Source: Hymenobacter elongatus
Lineage (GTDB): Bacteria > Bacteroidota > Bacteroidia > Cytophagales > Hymenobacteraceae
Length of the DNA: 64,000 nt
Assembly (NCBI RefSeq): GCF_004745955.1
Contig: NZ_SRLD01000013.1
Span: 50,192-114,191 of the forward strand
Reading direction: 5' to 3'
Shown: positions 7,403 through 16,106 of the stretch, in pieces
How positions within the stretch are numbered: the stretch's first letter is position 1
Layout: each line of letters opens with the position of its first letter
The notes under the pieces: generated by a model
What the model was told of the DNA's origin: nothing
What the model saw: only the letters and a program-made list of their open reading frames with translations
Databases searched by the model: none
Translations under genes and position numbers: made by a program

Positions 7403-7722
7403 GCCGAATCTTCGCAGTTCAGTACAACACCCCAAAAATTGCGGAGCCTGCGGCTGGGTTGTCTGCCGGGCCGCGGCATCTTTCTTAGCGTTGCCCGGGT
7501 CCCGCGCGCCGGCCCGTACCACCGCTTCTTGCCATCCAGTGCGCTTTTACAGAACCTCTTGCCAGCGCATGGGGGCCGGCCCCACTCCGGCCACAATCCT
7601 TATTCGAACCCAAAGCAGAGGAAGCTTTGTTAGGGCTTAGGTAATATCTGCGGAATATTTCCGACTTTTGCCGCCTTGCTTCCGGCCTAAACCACCGAAT
7701 TTCAGCCACCTATCAGTAGGCA
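7403..7722. other. 320-base divergent intergenic region between ndk and the DHH phosphoesterase
   Basis: No gene is supported. GACTTTTG near 7663-7670 differs from the -7 consensus by one base and could serve the plus-strand phosphoesterase at 7723. A GTTCGAA near 7603-7610 resembles a tRNA T loop but lacks pairing arms. Confidence 0.4.
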
Positions 7723-8766
7723 ATGTCCACTATCAGCGACCTGAAGGAGCTGCTCGCGCAGCCCCGGCAGATTTTCATCACTACCCACTACAAACCCGAC
7801 GCCGATGCCCTCGGCTCTTCGCTGGGTTTGGCGGGCTACCTCCGCAAGAAAGGCCACCACGTTACCGTGGTTACGCCTTCCGACTATCCGAGCTTTCTGG
7901 CCTGGATGCCCGGTAATGACGAGGTACTCGTGTACGATTCGCGGCATAATGACGCGCAGGTCCGCGAAATTATCGGAACGGCCGAGATTATTTTCTGTCT
8001 CGATTTCAGCTGTCTGGGTCGCATCAATGAGATGGGCGAGTACATCCGCACGGCGCCGGGCACCAAAGTGCTCATCGACCACCACCTCGAGCCCGAGCAG
8101 TTTGCCGACCTCGACTTTTCGAACCCCAAAGCGGCAGCTACCGCCGAGCTGGTCTTCGAAGTAATTCGGGACCTGGGCGACCAGGACCTGATTGACGTGG
8201 GCATCGGTGAGAGCCTCTACGCCGGCATCATGACCGATACGGGCTCGTTCCGCCACCCCAGCACCTCGCGCAACGTCCATCTGATTATTGCCGAACTGCT
8301 CAACGCGGGCATTGACCTTTCGTCCGTGCATCGCCGCATCTACGACTCGCACTCCGAAATGCGCCTGCGCTTTTTGGGCTTCGTGCTGAAGGATAAACTC
8401 GTGGTGCTGCGCGAATTCAATACGGCCTACATTGCCATCACCCAGGACGAGCTGCGCCAGTACCAGTCCAAAACCGGAGACACGGAAGGCTTGGTGAATT
8501 TTGCGCTCAGCATCGAGGGCGTGGTTTTCGCGGCTGTTCTCATCGACCGGGGCCAGGGCGTGAAGATTTCCTTCCGCTCGGTGGGAGCCTTTTCGGTGAA
8601 TGAGTTTGCCCGCAAAAACTTCAATGGCGGCGGCCACCACAATGCGTCCGGCGGCATCAGCCACGAGCCGCTGGAGCCTACGGTAGAGAAATTTCTGGCG
8701 CTGCTGCCCCAGTATCAGGCCCAGCTCGTGACGGCTCCTTTGGCGGTTGCGCCTCCTTCGGCGTAA
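7723..8766 (+). CDS. DHH/DHHA1 phosphoesterase, NrnA-like oligoribonuclease/pAp phosphatase
   Basis: A 347-residue cytosolic enzyme. The N-terminal DHH domain shows metal-binding motifs in order: ITTHYKPDADALGS (His22, Asp26, Asp28), FCLDFSCLGR, and LIDHHLEP near residue 116, followed by a D-T-G-S-F-R-H motif in GIMTDTGSFRHPST. The C-terminal DHHA1 domain ends with the substrate loop GGGHHNASGG. This is the complete set for NrnA-type enzymes, which degrade short RNA oligonucleotides and dephosphorylate pAp. A cyclic-dinucleotide-degrading GdpP role is less likely because no membrane or GGDEF-like region is fused. It is followed after 39 bases by the FKBP cluster. Confidence 0.88.
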   Translation: MSTISDLKELLAQPRQIFITTHYKPDADALGSSLGLAGYLRKKGHHVTVVTPSDYPSFLAWMPGNDEVLVYDSRHNDAQVREIIGTAEIIFCLDFSCLGRINEMGEYIRTAPGTKVLIDHHLEPEQFADLDFSNPKAAATAELVFEVIRDLGDQDLIDVGIGESLYAGIMTDTGSFRHPSTSRNVHLIIAELLNAGIDLSSVHRRIYDSHSEMRLRFLGFVLKDKLVVLREFNTAYIAITQDELRQYQSKTGDTEGLVNFALSIEGVVFAAVLIDRGQGVKISFRSVGAFSVNEFARKNFNGGGHHNASGGISHEPLEPTVEKFLALLPQYQAQLVTAPLAVAPPSA

Positions 8767-8805
8767 CTTGCCTCAACTTTATTTTTTTCCAACCCTTCTC
8801 TTTTC

Positions 8806-9759
8806 ATGTTCCTTCAACGCAATTTTCTGAGCCTGGCCCTCGCTGCCGGCGTTCTGGGCCTGGCCTCCTGTAACAAGGGCGGCGGTGACTTCACCAAGAC
8901 CAAGTCTGGCATCGAGTACAAAATCTTCAAAAACGAAGGTGGCAAATACAGCGACCGGGCGGTAGCGGCCGAAGGCGACGCGGCGTACAAAGACCGGTTG
9001 GGCAAAATCCTGGCGATGAACGTAGAATACCGGACCGCCAAGGATTCGGTGCTGTTCAACTCCCGCAAGCAGCAGGGCATCCCGATGCGCATTAAGCTGC
9101 AGGAGGTGACCGTGAAAGGCGGCATCGAAGAAGCCATTGCCCTGCTTCAGCCCGGCGACTCCGCCGTGTTCAAGTTCAACGTGGATACCATCTTCGCCAA
9201 GTCGTTTAAGCAGCCGGTACCTGCTTTCATGAAGAAAGCCGGCAACACCATGACCATGTTCGTGAAAGCTGACAAGCTGCAAACGGAAGAAGAGGCCAAG
9301 GTGGACCAGCAGAAGCAGATGGAAGACCAGCAGAAGAAAATGATGGCCTATGCGGAACAGCAGATCAAAAAGGACGACGTGATTCTGCAGGAGTACATCA
9401 AGAAAAACAACCTGACCGCGCAGAAAGACCCTTCCGGTGTATACTACGTGGTAACCAAAGCCGGCACCGGCGCCAAGCCCACCGCCGGCCAAACGGTATC
9501 GGTGCTCTACAAAGGCACGCTGCTCGACGGCAAAGTATTCGACTCGTCGGAGAAGATGGGCAACAAGCCAATCGACTTCCCACTGGGCGTAGGCCAGGTG
9601 ATTCCGGGTTGGGATAAGGGCATTGCCCTGCTCAACAAAGGCAGCAAAGCGACCTTGCTCATTCCGTCGTCGCTGGCCTACGGGCAGCGCGGCGCGGGTG
9701 CTGATATTCCTGCCGATGCGCCCCTGCGCTTCGACGTGGAACTCGTAGACGTTAAGTAA
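8806..9759 (+). CDS. FKBP-type peptidyl-prolyl isomerase lipoprotein, two-domain
   Basis: A 317-residue lipoprotein with lipobox LASC (Cys about residue 22) following a hydrophobic signal. Residues 30-160 look like a degenerate FKBP domain (PMRIKLQEV, GGIEEAIALLQPGDSAVF). A charged Gln/Lys/Glu-rich coiled-coil linker occupies about 165-200. A canonical FKBP domain runs from about 210 to 317, with VSVLYKGTLLDGKVFDSS, GQVIPGWDKGIALL and PSSLAYGQRGAG. It should catalyse prolyl isomerisation or chaperone exported proteins at the envelope. It is the first of four FKBP genes in a row and has its own terminator. Confidence 0.92.
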   Translation: MFLQRNFLSLALAAGVLGLASCNKGGGDFTKTKSGIEYKIFKNEGGKYSDRAVAAEGDAAYKDRLGKILAMNVEYRTAKDSVLFNSRKQQGIPMRIKLQEVTVKGGIEEAIALLQPGDSAVFKFNVDTIFAKSFKQPVPAFMKKAGNTMTMFVKADKLQTEEEAKVDQQKQMEDQQKKMMAYAEQQIKKDDVILQEYIKKNNLTAQKDPSGVYYVVTKAGTGAKPTAGQTVSVLYKGTLLDGKVFDSSEKMGNKPIDFPLGVGQVIPGWDKGIALLNKGSKATLLIPSSLAYGQRGAGADIPADAPLRFDVELVDVK

Positions 9760-9775
9760 GTCAAACCACTTACAC

Positions 9776-9821
9776 GAGCCGCCGTGCTTGCGCCCTGGGG
9801 CCGGGCGCGGCGGCTTTTTTA
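9776..9821 (+). terminator. Rho-independent terminator after the first FKBP gene
   Basis: AGCCGCCG (9777-9784) pairs with CGGCGGCT (9808-9815) around a GC-rich inner stem (GCGCCC/GGGCGC), followed by TTTTTT. It separates the first FKBP gene from the other three. Confidence 0.75.
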
Positions 9822-9831
9822 TTCCCGCATC

Positions 9832-10329
9832 ATGCTTTTCTCCTTCTTTCCCCGTTCGTTCAGCCGCTTACTGCTGCTTGTGCTCAGCACCGCGGGCTTA
9901 CTCACTGCCTGCGCAAAAGACAAAGACTACACGGCCATCGATGAAGCCATTATCAAGCAATACGTAGCTGATAATAAGCTCACCGGGGCGCAGCGGCAGA
10001 ATTCCGGCCTGTATTTTGTTCCGATTACGACCACGACCGGCATGCAACCAAAAGCGAAGCAAACAGTCTCCGTACTGTACACCGGCTCGCTGCTGAATGG
10101 CACCGTATTCGATGCCTCATCGAAAAACGGCAACAAGCCCTTCCGCTTTCTGTTGGGGGAGAATCAAGTCATTAAGGGTTGGGATGAGGGCATAGCGCTG
10201 CTCACCAAGGGAAGCAAGGCCACGCTGCTTATTCCGTCTCATTTGGCCTACGGGTCGCAAGGAGCCGGAGCATCGATTCCGGCCAACGCGGTTTTGCGCT
10301 TCGATGTGGAGCTGGTGGATATTGACTAG
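9832..10329 (+). CDS. FKBP-type peptidyl-prolyl isomerase lipoprotein
   Basis: A 165-residue lipoprotein. The ATG at 9832 (MLFSFFPRSFSRLLLLVLST) is chosen over an upstream start at 9784 because the latter lies inside the preceding terminator. The lipobox is LLTAC. A short helix (DEAIIKQYVADNKL) precedes a single FKBP domain with VSVLYTGSLLNGTVFDAS, the active-site GWDEGIALLTKGS, and IPSHLAYGSQGAG. The core residues of the proline-binding pocket are kept. It is closely related to the C-terminal half of its upstream neighbour, which suggests origin by local duplication. Confidence 0.92.
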   Translation: MLFSFFPRSFSRLLLLVLSTAGLLTACAKDKDYTAIDEAIIKQYVADNKLTGAQRQNSGLYFVPITTTTGMQPKAKQTVSVLYTGSLLNGTVFDASSKNGNKPFRFLLGENQVIKGWDEGIALLTKGSKATLLIPSHLAYGSQGAGASIPANAVLRFDVELVDID

Positions 10330-10407
10330 ACGCCTTAAAGGGCTTTAGAAACATCCGAGGCACTATTTTTTTTCAGTACAAGAGAGACCAAGGAAAAAGG
10401 AAAAGAG

Positions 10408-10965
10408 ATGAAAAAGTTACTCACCCGTTCGGTTTTTACGCGTTTGCTGGTTCTGCTAGTGGCCGTTGCTCCCATCTTCTCGGCCTGCAACACCGAGAAC
10501 GACTCGGTTAAGCGCGCCCGTGAGCACGAGGAAGAATACAAGAAGATTGATGACACCCTGATTCAGGAGTACTTTGCCCGGCACAACATCACCAGCAGCA
10601 ACTACCAGCGCACGGAAGACGGTATCTACATTGTCACCGTTAAGGAGGGAACCGGCCAGAAAATCGTGGCGGGCAACAAAATTCAGGTACAATACATCGG
10701 CCGCTACCTCAAGAAGGAACGGGAAGATGTAGTGTTCGACAAGTCGTACGGCAACCGGACGATCTGCGAGTGCACGGAGGTGGTGGTAGGCCAGAATTCC
10801 GTGATTAAAGGCTGGGAAAGGGCGCTTCTGCTCATGAAAAAGGGCGACGAGAAGCGGATATTTGTTCCCTCCTACCTGGCGTACGGCCAGTTTGGCAACA
10901 CCAACATCCCCGGCGACGAACCGCTGCAGTTTGAGATGAACATCACTAAGGTTGAGTTTCAATAG
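10408..10965 (+). CDS. FKBP-type peptidyl-prolyl isomerase lipoprotein, divergent
   Basis: A 185-residue lipoprotein (signal MKKLLTRSVFTRLLVLLVAV, lipobox FSAC). A charged helix (REHEEEYKKIDDTLIQEYF) precedes one FKBP domain with IQVQYIGRYL, GQNSVIKGWERALLLMKKGD and VPSYLAYGQFG. It differs from its neighbours by an inserted KKEREDVVFDKSYGNRTICECTE segment at the flap, with two cysteines (C-E-C), and by a Glu-Arg replacing the usual Asp/Glu-Gly after GW. The Cys pair might form a disulfide or change substrate choice, which is speculation. It is followed after 21 bases by the fourth FKBP gene. Confidence 0.9.
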   Translation: MKKLLTRSVFTRLLVLLVAVAPIFSACNTENDSVKRAREHEEEYKKIDDTLIQEYFARHNITSSNYQRTEDGIYIVTVKEGTGQKIVAGNKIQVQYIGRYLKKEREDVVFDKSYGNRTICECTEVVVGQNSVIKGWERALLLMKKGDEKRIFVPSYLAYGQFGNTNIPGDEPLQFEMNITKVEFQ

Positions 10966-10986
10966 CCCACCTTCTCTTCTCTGGTA

Positions 10987-11463
10987 ATGCAAATCCACTG
11001 GCTGCTCCGTATCGGCTTTTTCGGCTTAGCCTGTAGCAGCTTCAGCCACATGGCGCAGGCGCAAGTCAGGCCCGGCCACCCGGCCGTGGCGGATACTGCT
11101 CTGAGTCAGAAAACGGCCAACGGCGTCCGCTACACGGTGCGGCAGCTCGGCACTGGCCCCAAGGCCCAAACCGGCGACCGGATGCAGGTTCATTACACCG
11201 GCCTGTTGCCCGATGGGCATATCTTCGATTCGTCGGTAGCGCAGGGGCGGCCGTTGCGCCTGCGGGTAGGCCAGGGCGAGGTAATTCCGGGCTGGGATGA
11301 AATTCTGCTGTTGCTACCGATGGGCAGCCGGGCGCGGGTCTGGATACCGGCCGCGCTGGCGTATGGCAGCACGGGTGTCCGCAACCCGGATGATGAGCAA
11401 CGGTTTATCGTACCGCCCAATACTGACCTTATTTTTGAGCTGGAAGTCGTTAAGATACGCTAG
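10987..11463 (+). CDS. Periplasmic FKBP-type peptidyl-prolyl isomerase
   Basis: A 158-residue exported protein with a cleavable signal peptide ending MAQAQ, unlike the lipoprotein signals of the three FKBP genes before it. It has one FKBP domain: MQVHYTGLLPDGHIFDSS, the pocket GQGEVIPGWDEILLLLPMGS, and IPAALAYGSTGVRNPDDEQ. The hairpin loop after LAYG is enlarged (RNPDDEQRFIVPPNTD). Spacing of 21 bases suggests co-transcription with the preceding gene, and a strong terminator follows. Confidence 0.9.
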   Translation: MQIHWLLRIGFFGLACSSFSHMAQAQVRPGHPAVADTALSQKTANGVRYTVRQLGTGPKAQTGDRMQVHYTGLLPDGHIFDSSVAQGRPLRLRVGQGEVIPGWDEILLLLPMGSRARVWIPAALAYGSTGVRNPDDEQRFIVPPNTDLIFELEVVKIR

Positions 11464-11476
11464 CCCTCCTCATCGC

Positions 11477-11512
11477 AAAAAAGCTCCTGCCAATGATGGC
11501 AGGAGCTTTTTT
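11477..11512 (+). terminator. Rho-independent terminator of the FKBP cluster
   Basis: AAAAAAGCTCCTGCC and GGCAGGAGCTTTTTT form a perfect stem with a six-base loop. A and T tracts on both sides allow use from either direction. Confidence 0.9.
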
Positions 11513-11577
11513 GTGTTAGGCTGCCAGCGGTAAGGGCTGCCGCGGCTACTCGTAGGCAGTGTGCGCTTACCCCGCTG

Positions 11578-12300
11578 CTACTCGGCCAAAACTTCCGAGA
11601 GAACCGCCAAAGAGCGTATATCGCCCAGCTTTTCGATGTGGAGCTGATAGTAGCGAATGAGCACGTTCAGAAGCTCGCGCCGGATGCGGCCGTTGGGAAT
11701 CGTGGTGTGGTCGGGAGTTTGCAGAAGCTCATCGAAGTACTGATCGAATTCGCGGAAGCGGAGGACCGCCGGGCCGGCCTCGGCGGCGGCCGTAGTGGGA
11801 GCCACCGAGGCGAAAGCTACCTGCGTCGTGATTTCCTGCCCCGATTCGATACCAAAGCCCAGATAGCTGGCCAGCTGCAGCAGAAAAATCAAGGCGAAGT
11901 TCTCAAATCCCGTCCGTTGCTGATCGAAGCGCACGATGGAGTCGTGGAGGAAAGCGAACAACGGCTCGTTCTCTTCTTCCTCCAGCAGCGTGCGGCTGAC
12001 GACTTCCGACAGGAAAAAGACGACGCTGCTTTTGGGCACATCGTAGGGCAGCGTGCTGAAGGGCACGGCGCACCGGAACTCGGCCAGCCGCGTGATACCG
12101 CCCTGCCGGGACGTGTAGGCTACCAGGTCGAGCAGCGTGAAGGGCTGAAACAGCGCAATACGCCCCGGTGGCTTAGCCTTGCGCACCCCATTGATGATAT
12201 AGGTCTGCAGACCCAGCCGCTCCGTGTAAATGCGGGCAATGATGGATGTCTCGCGGTATTTGATGTAGTTCAGGACGATGCCCCGGGTTTTGATCAGCAT
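11578..12300 (-). CDS. recO: DNA repair protein RecO
   Basis: A 240-residue protein of the RecFOR recombination-mediator pathway, which loads RecA onto SSB-coated DNA. The N-terminal OB fold is typical: MLIKTRGIVLNYIKYRETS, then IYTERLGLQTYIINGVRK. A helical C-terminal half follows (SEVVSRTLLEEEENEPLFAF, QLASYLGFGIE). The four zinc-binding cysteines of some RecO proteins are absent, as is usual in Bacteroidota. It is encoded 105 bases downstream of porZ on the same strand and is probably co-transcribed with it. Confidence 0.92.
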   Translation of the reverse strand: MLIKTRGIVLNYIKYRETSIIARIYTERLGLQTYIINGVRKAKPPGRIALFQPFTLLDLVAYTSRQGGITRLAEFRCAVPFSTLPYDVPKSSVVFFLSEVVSRTLLEEEENEPLFAFLHDSIVRFDQQRTGFENFALIFLLQLASYLGFGIESGQEITTQVAFASVAPTTAAAEAGPAVLRFREFDQYFDELLQTPDHTTIPNGRIRRELLNVLIRYYQLHIEKLGDIRSLAVLSEVLAE

Positions 12301-12405
12301 GGATAGGCAGAAGCAGGTAGTGGCGCGCCAGCCAAAGGCGGCTCACGCAGTAGAGAAACACGGCTCCGGGCCCGATGGCTCCCTGGGGCTCCCCAAGGCC
12401 ACTCT

Positions 12406-14739
12406 TTATTTTTCCACTACGGCGATTTTACTAACGCAGCCGTTTTTTCCATCCGCATCCGACGACAGCACCAAATACACGCCCGACTGCACTTTGCGGC
12501 CGTTGTAGTCATTCAGATTCCAGGTCACGGTGCCGCCGCTGGCCCGGGTCTGATACACCATTTTGCCCGTCACGTCCGTAATTTTGACCGTGCCATTGTT
12601 GGCTAACCCGGTAATGCCCACCTGCCCGGTAAAGTCGGTGCGCACCGGGTTGGGCGACACTTTCGCGCAGTCGGGCTTGCCCTCCGTCACAGAAGCCGAG
12701 CCCCGGTAGGATACCACTCCTGCATCAGTTACCACGAACACTTCTCCCGTGCGGTCATTCACCTCTACATCCACGATATTATTGGAAGGCAACGGGCTGT
12801 TTTCGGTCGTAAAATAGAGCAAGTCCTCGTCGGCATCCTCACTGAAAAGCCACAAGCCCCGCTCCGTGCCAAACCACTTGCGGTTGCCGCCATCCACGGC
12901 CACGGTTTTCACCACTTCATTGAGCAGAGCCCGAAACCCGGTACTGATGCCCCGCTGCACAAGCGGCTGCTGAAAGCTGTTGCCATCCGGCAAAAAGACC
13001 GTCCCGGGGTCAGCAAAAACGGCAATGCCTTTCGACGTTGCGACCCATATATTGCCTTTGCGGTCTTTGATGAGGTCATAAATCTCGTCGGAGGGCAGTT
13101 CGCTGTTGCCGGTTGTGAAGTAGCGGATATTCTGATTGATGGGGTCGTAGGCAATAAGGCCGATGCCGGTGCGCGACTGCGACACCCACACATACCCATT
13201 GTCATCCACGACGATACGCTCCAGATTATCGAAACCCGCGAAGTAGGGCATGTTGCGCCAAACGCCGGTGGAGGGGTTATACAGGTGCAGACCCGAAATG
13301 CTTTTCAGCTCCGGGTGCCGGTTTACGACCCATATATTGCCAGCGGCATCGGTGGTCAGGTCGGTAATCCGGGTGTAGTTGGGGTCGGTGGGAATGGCAC
13401 TGCGCAGCGTGACTCCAGGCGTGCCCTGCGTGAACTGCTTGAAATCTTCGGGCCCCTTCCATTGCAGCAGGCCATTGCCATAGGTGGCGATGTAGAGGGT
13501 GCCATCGACCGTACGAATGCCCCGGGTAATGTCCTTGAACCTGGGTAAGCCTGGGGTCGGGGGAACGTTGTCGTTCGTAAAATTGGTCCAGCGGCCGTCT
13601 TTGTACTCAAAAAAGCCCCCCAGCCAATCCTGCTGCAGATACCGGTTGAAATAGCCCCCGCTGAATATATCCACCGTGTTGGAGCGGGCATCAGCCAGTA
13701 CGCTGAAGGAGCGCGCAAACGCGGGCGCATTGGTAACAAAGCTTTCGGCCTGCTGCCCATCCATGGTTTTAACCAAGCCCATCTGAAAGTCGGCCACGTA
13801 AAAAGCACCTTCCTGGCCTTGCAAAGCCGCCTGCGGAAACGGACTCTGGGCAGCCGTAAGCAGCTGCGTGGTGGAGCCGTCGGGTTTGCGAAGCAGCACC
13901 TTCTGGTCGCCCACGATCAACAGCCCGGCAGCGGCGGCTGTGAGTTGCGTATAGCTGGCGGCGTACGTATTGGGTAAGGGCTGCCAAGGCGTAGCACTGC
14001 AGGAAAAACACCGCACGGCCCCACCATTAGTGCCGGCGTACACATTTTTACCCTGCGTCGTGAGCGTGCGGTAGGGACTAGACGTGGCACCGGCCGGCAG
14101 ATCGATGGTCCAGCGGCGGTAGTCGAGCAGGTTGTCGGTGATGCGACCCCGCATCAGGCCCGCCGAGGTGGCCGCGAACAGCACATCGTCCAGCACCGTG
14201 GTAGCATACACCACCACGGGCACGCCATTGGGCCCGATGTTGCCGTACGTATCCCGGATTTCCCGCTTCGCCATGTCTATCACCACCAGCCCGAAGCTAC
14301 TACTCAAATAGGCGCGCCCTTTGTTAAAACTGATGTGGGTGATTGTCTTGTTACCCGTAATCTGCTTGCGCTCAATATCGCTGATGTTCAGAATAGAGCC
14401 ATCGGCACGCAGCACGTCCAGATTGCCATTGCGGTAGCCCACCAGTACCTGCTCGGTGTTGGGGTCGTAGCCCAGGGCGCTGACGCCCGCATCGTTCAGG
14501 CCGTCGCGCCGCGACAGTAGCTGCGTCGTATTCAGCTCTTTATCATAGAAGAAAAAGGCATCTTCGGTAGCCACGTAGATGCGCTTACCAGCCTCGGCCA
14601 GGGCGCGGGCGCGGTTGTTGGGCAAGTGCAGCTGCCAGTCGCCGTAGCCAGCGGTGCTCTGCGCCACGGTTGCTCCCACGGAACACAGCAGTAGGGTGAA
14701 GAAGCCGGACCACCGGCAGGCACGTAGCAAACGTTTCAT
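12406..14739 (-). CDS. porZ: Type IX secretion system attachment-complex protein PorZ
   Basis: A 777-residue exported protein, close to the usual PorZ length. The ATG at 14739 (MKRLLRACRWSG) gives a signal peptide ending ATVAQ; a TTG two codons earlier is not needed. Two beta-propellers follow, built of repeats such as ALAEAGKRIYVATEDAFFFY, GNIWVVNRHPE, GYVWVSQSRTGIG and GNIWVATSKGIAVF. The C-terminal domain (SPNPVRTDFTGQV to SGVYLV...AVVEK) is a T9SS sorting domain. PorZ sits on the cell surface with PorU, PorV and PorQ and helps hand A-LPS to the sortase. porU and porV lie 42 kb away in this window. Confidence 0.88.
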   Translation of the reverse strand: MKRLLRACRWSGFFTLLLCSVGATVAQSTAGYGDWQLHLPNNRARALAEAGKRIYVATEDAFFFYDKELNTTQLLSRRDGLNDAGVSALGYDPNTEQVLVGYRNGNLDVLRADGSILNISDIERKQITGNKTITHISFNKGRAYLSSSFGLVVIDMAKREIRDTYGNIGPNGVPVVVYATTVLDDVLFAATSAGLMRGRITDNLLDYRRWTIDLPAGATSSPYRTLTTQGKNVYAGTNGGAVRCFSCSATPWQPLPNTYAASYTQLTAAAAGLLIVGDQKVLLRKPDGSTTQLLTAAQSPFPQAALQGQEGAFYVADFQMGLVKTMDGQQAESFVTNAPAFARSFSVLADARSNTVDIFSGGYFNRYLQQDWLGGFFEYKDGRWTNFTNDNVPPTPGLPRFKDITRGIRTVDGTLYIATYGNGLLQWKGPEDFKQFTQGTPGVTLRSAIPTDPNYTRITDLTTDAAGNIWVVNRHPELKSISGLHLYNPSTGVWRNMPYFAGFDNLERIVVDDNGYVWVSQSRTGIGLIAYDPINQNIRYFTTGNSELPSDEIYDLIKDRKGNIWVATSKGIAVFADPGTVFLPDGNSFQQPLVQRGISTGFRALLNEVVKTVAVDGGNRKWFGTERGLWLFSEDADEDLLYFTTENSPLPSNNIVDVEVNDRTGEVFVVTDAGVVSYRGSASVTEGKPDCAKVSPNPVRTDFTGQVGITGLANNGTVKITDVTGKMVYQTRASGGTVTWNLNDYNGRKVQSGVYLVLSSDADGKNGCVSKIAVVEK

Positions 14740-14798
14740 CCGCAAATAATAAGAACCCAGAAGATAGTATCAGGCAGCATAACGCCACGCAAGCCGGA

Positions 14799-15422
14799 TT
14801 AGTGCTTAGCCGCCGCTGCCGCCGACTCCGTCGTTTTCTCCCGCATTCCCTCCTGAAAGCAGGTTCGGCAGCGCGCCTCATAGGAATCGGTTTCCCCGAG
14901 TAGAATCTTGTCGCCGGAGGCCGCGATGCGGAAGGAGTACGTGGCCAGCTCGCCGCAGCACACGCACACGGCATGCACCTTGGTCACAAACTCAGCAATG
15001 GCCATCAGCGTGGGCATGGGGCCAAAAGGCTTGCCCATAAAATCCATATCGAGGCCGGCCACGATGACGCGCGTGCCCCGGTTAGCCAGCTGGGTGCATA
15101 CCTCTACCAGAGACTCATCGAAAAACTGGGCTTCATCGACGCCGACTACATCGCAGGAGCCGGCCAGCAGCAGCATTTCCTGGGCAATGGGCACGGGAGT
15201 AGAGCGAATACTGTTGGCGTTGTGCGATACCACATCGTGCTCGTGGTAGCGGGTATCGAGAGCCGGCTTAAATATTTCGACCCGCTGGCGGGCAATTTTA
15301 GCCCGGTTCAGACGCCGGATCAGCTCTTCGGTTTTCCCTGAAAACATGGAGCCGCACACCACTTCAATCCAGCCCCGGCGGGGCGTATCACGGCTAGTGC
15401 CGACGCGAGGTTCTATAAACAC
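14799..15422 (-). CDS. tdk: Thymidine kinase (type II)
   Basis: A 207-residue salvage enzyme that phosphorylates thymidine with ATP. A GTG start at 15422 (then [20 protein letters not shown]) is inferred because Bacteroidota Tdk proteins begin this way; the longer frame to 15533 adds unrelated residues. It has the P-loop GSMFSGKT (24-31), the Walker B-like [11 protein letters not shown], the lasso region and TYSFR near the end, and zinc cysteines in CVCCGE and CRTCF. It ends 59 bases before porZ on the same strand and may share its transcript. Confidence 0.93.
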   Translation of the reverse strand: MFIEPRVGTSRDTPRRGWIEVVCGSMFSGKTEELIRRLNRAKIARQRVEIFKPALDTRYHEHDVVSHNANSIRSTPVPIAQEMLLLAGSCDVVGVDEAQFFDESLVEVCTQLANRGTRVIVAGLDMDFMGKPFGPMPTLMAIAEFVTKVHAVCVCCGELATYSFRIAASGDKILLGETDSYEARCRTCFQEGMREKTTESAAAAAKH

Positions 15423-15742
15423 AGTGGTATCTGTTGGCGGTGGTCGGTAGCCAGCAGACTGGCTCCGATTGGAACCTCTAAAGTACGGGTTTCGGGGCGG
15501 AGCCTCAAACGCGGCACCCACAGCTTTTACCACTGCCTAGACTATCAGCGGCTTGCACGCCAGCAACTATTTTTTGCCCGGTGGTTTGCACAGTTCAACC
15601 GTCCGGTGGGCCAGCGGGGCTACCACCCTAACAAAGCGCACCGCAGCTACCGAGCAAGGAAGTCTGACTTGCCGAGCGTTTCGGGAGTTTTAAAAACTAC
15701 CAGAGCAAGCACGACCCGAAAATCAACATTCCAAACCCGCTC

Positions 15743-16072
15743 TTATAGCCGCTCCTGGTAGGTGATATGCGGCAGCTGCGTAGCGGCGGGCACCCGGGCC
15801 GCCACGTCGCCTTCGGGTAAGCGGGACTGACAGGTAAGACGCTCGTGGGGCAATAAGCGACCGGCGACGCGGTAGCGCAACTCGGCGTCCGTGGGCGGCG
15901 TTAGTAGCTCCAGGCCCTGCGTTACCTCCAACCGGCACGTTGTGCAGCGGCCTTTGCCCCCGCAGGCGTGCATCCAATCGTGGCCGGCCGCTTGCAGCGC
16001 GGCGAGTAAAGTAGCACCAGTGGGCACGGAAACTACCGCCCCAGGCATGTTTTGCACGGTCAGAGTGGGCAT
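15743..16072 (-). CDS. [2Fe-2S] ferredoxin
   Basis: A 109-residue soluble electron carrier. The cluster ligands are Cys37, Cys43 and Cys46 in ACGGKGRCTTC, and Cys81 in RLTCQSR. The C-x5-C-x2-C spacing is the adrenodoxin/Isc type, not the plant photosynthetic C-x4-C-x2-C type. Its start is only 34 bases from the divergent gene at 16107, so the two share a promoter region. Its redox partner is unknown. A second ferredoxin at 40593-40922 is of the Isc kind and is not a close copy. Confidence 0.9.
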   Translation of the reverse strand: MPTLTVQNMPGAVVSVPTGATLLAALQAAGHDWMHACGGKGRCTTCRLEVTQGLELLTPPTDAELRYRVAGRLLPHERLTCQSRLPEGDVAARVPAATQLPHITYQERL

Positions 16073-16106
16073 CTTTGCTTAAATTGCCCGTTGAACCAGG
16101 CTTTCG

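Noticed and set aside
7440..7625. Possible tRNA suggested by a GTTCGAA near 7603-7610 and GC-rich flanks
   Set aside because: No acceptor, anticodon or T-stem pairing could be built around it.
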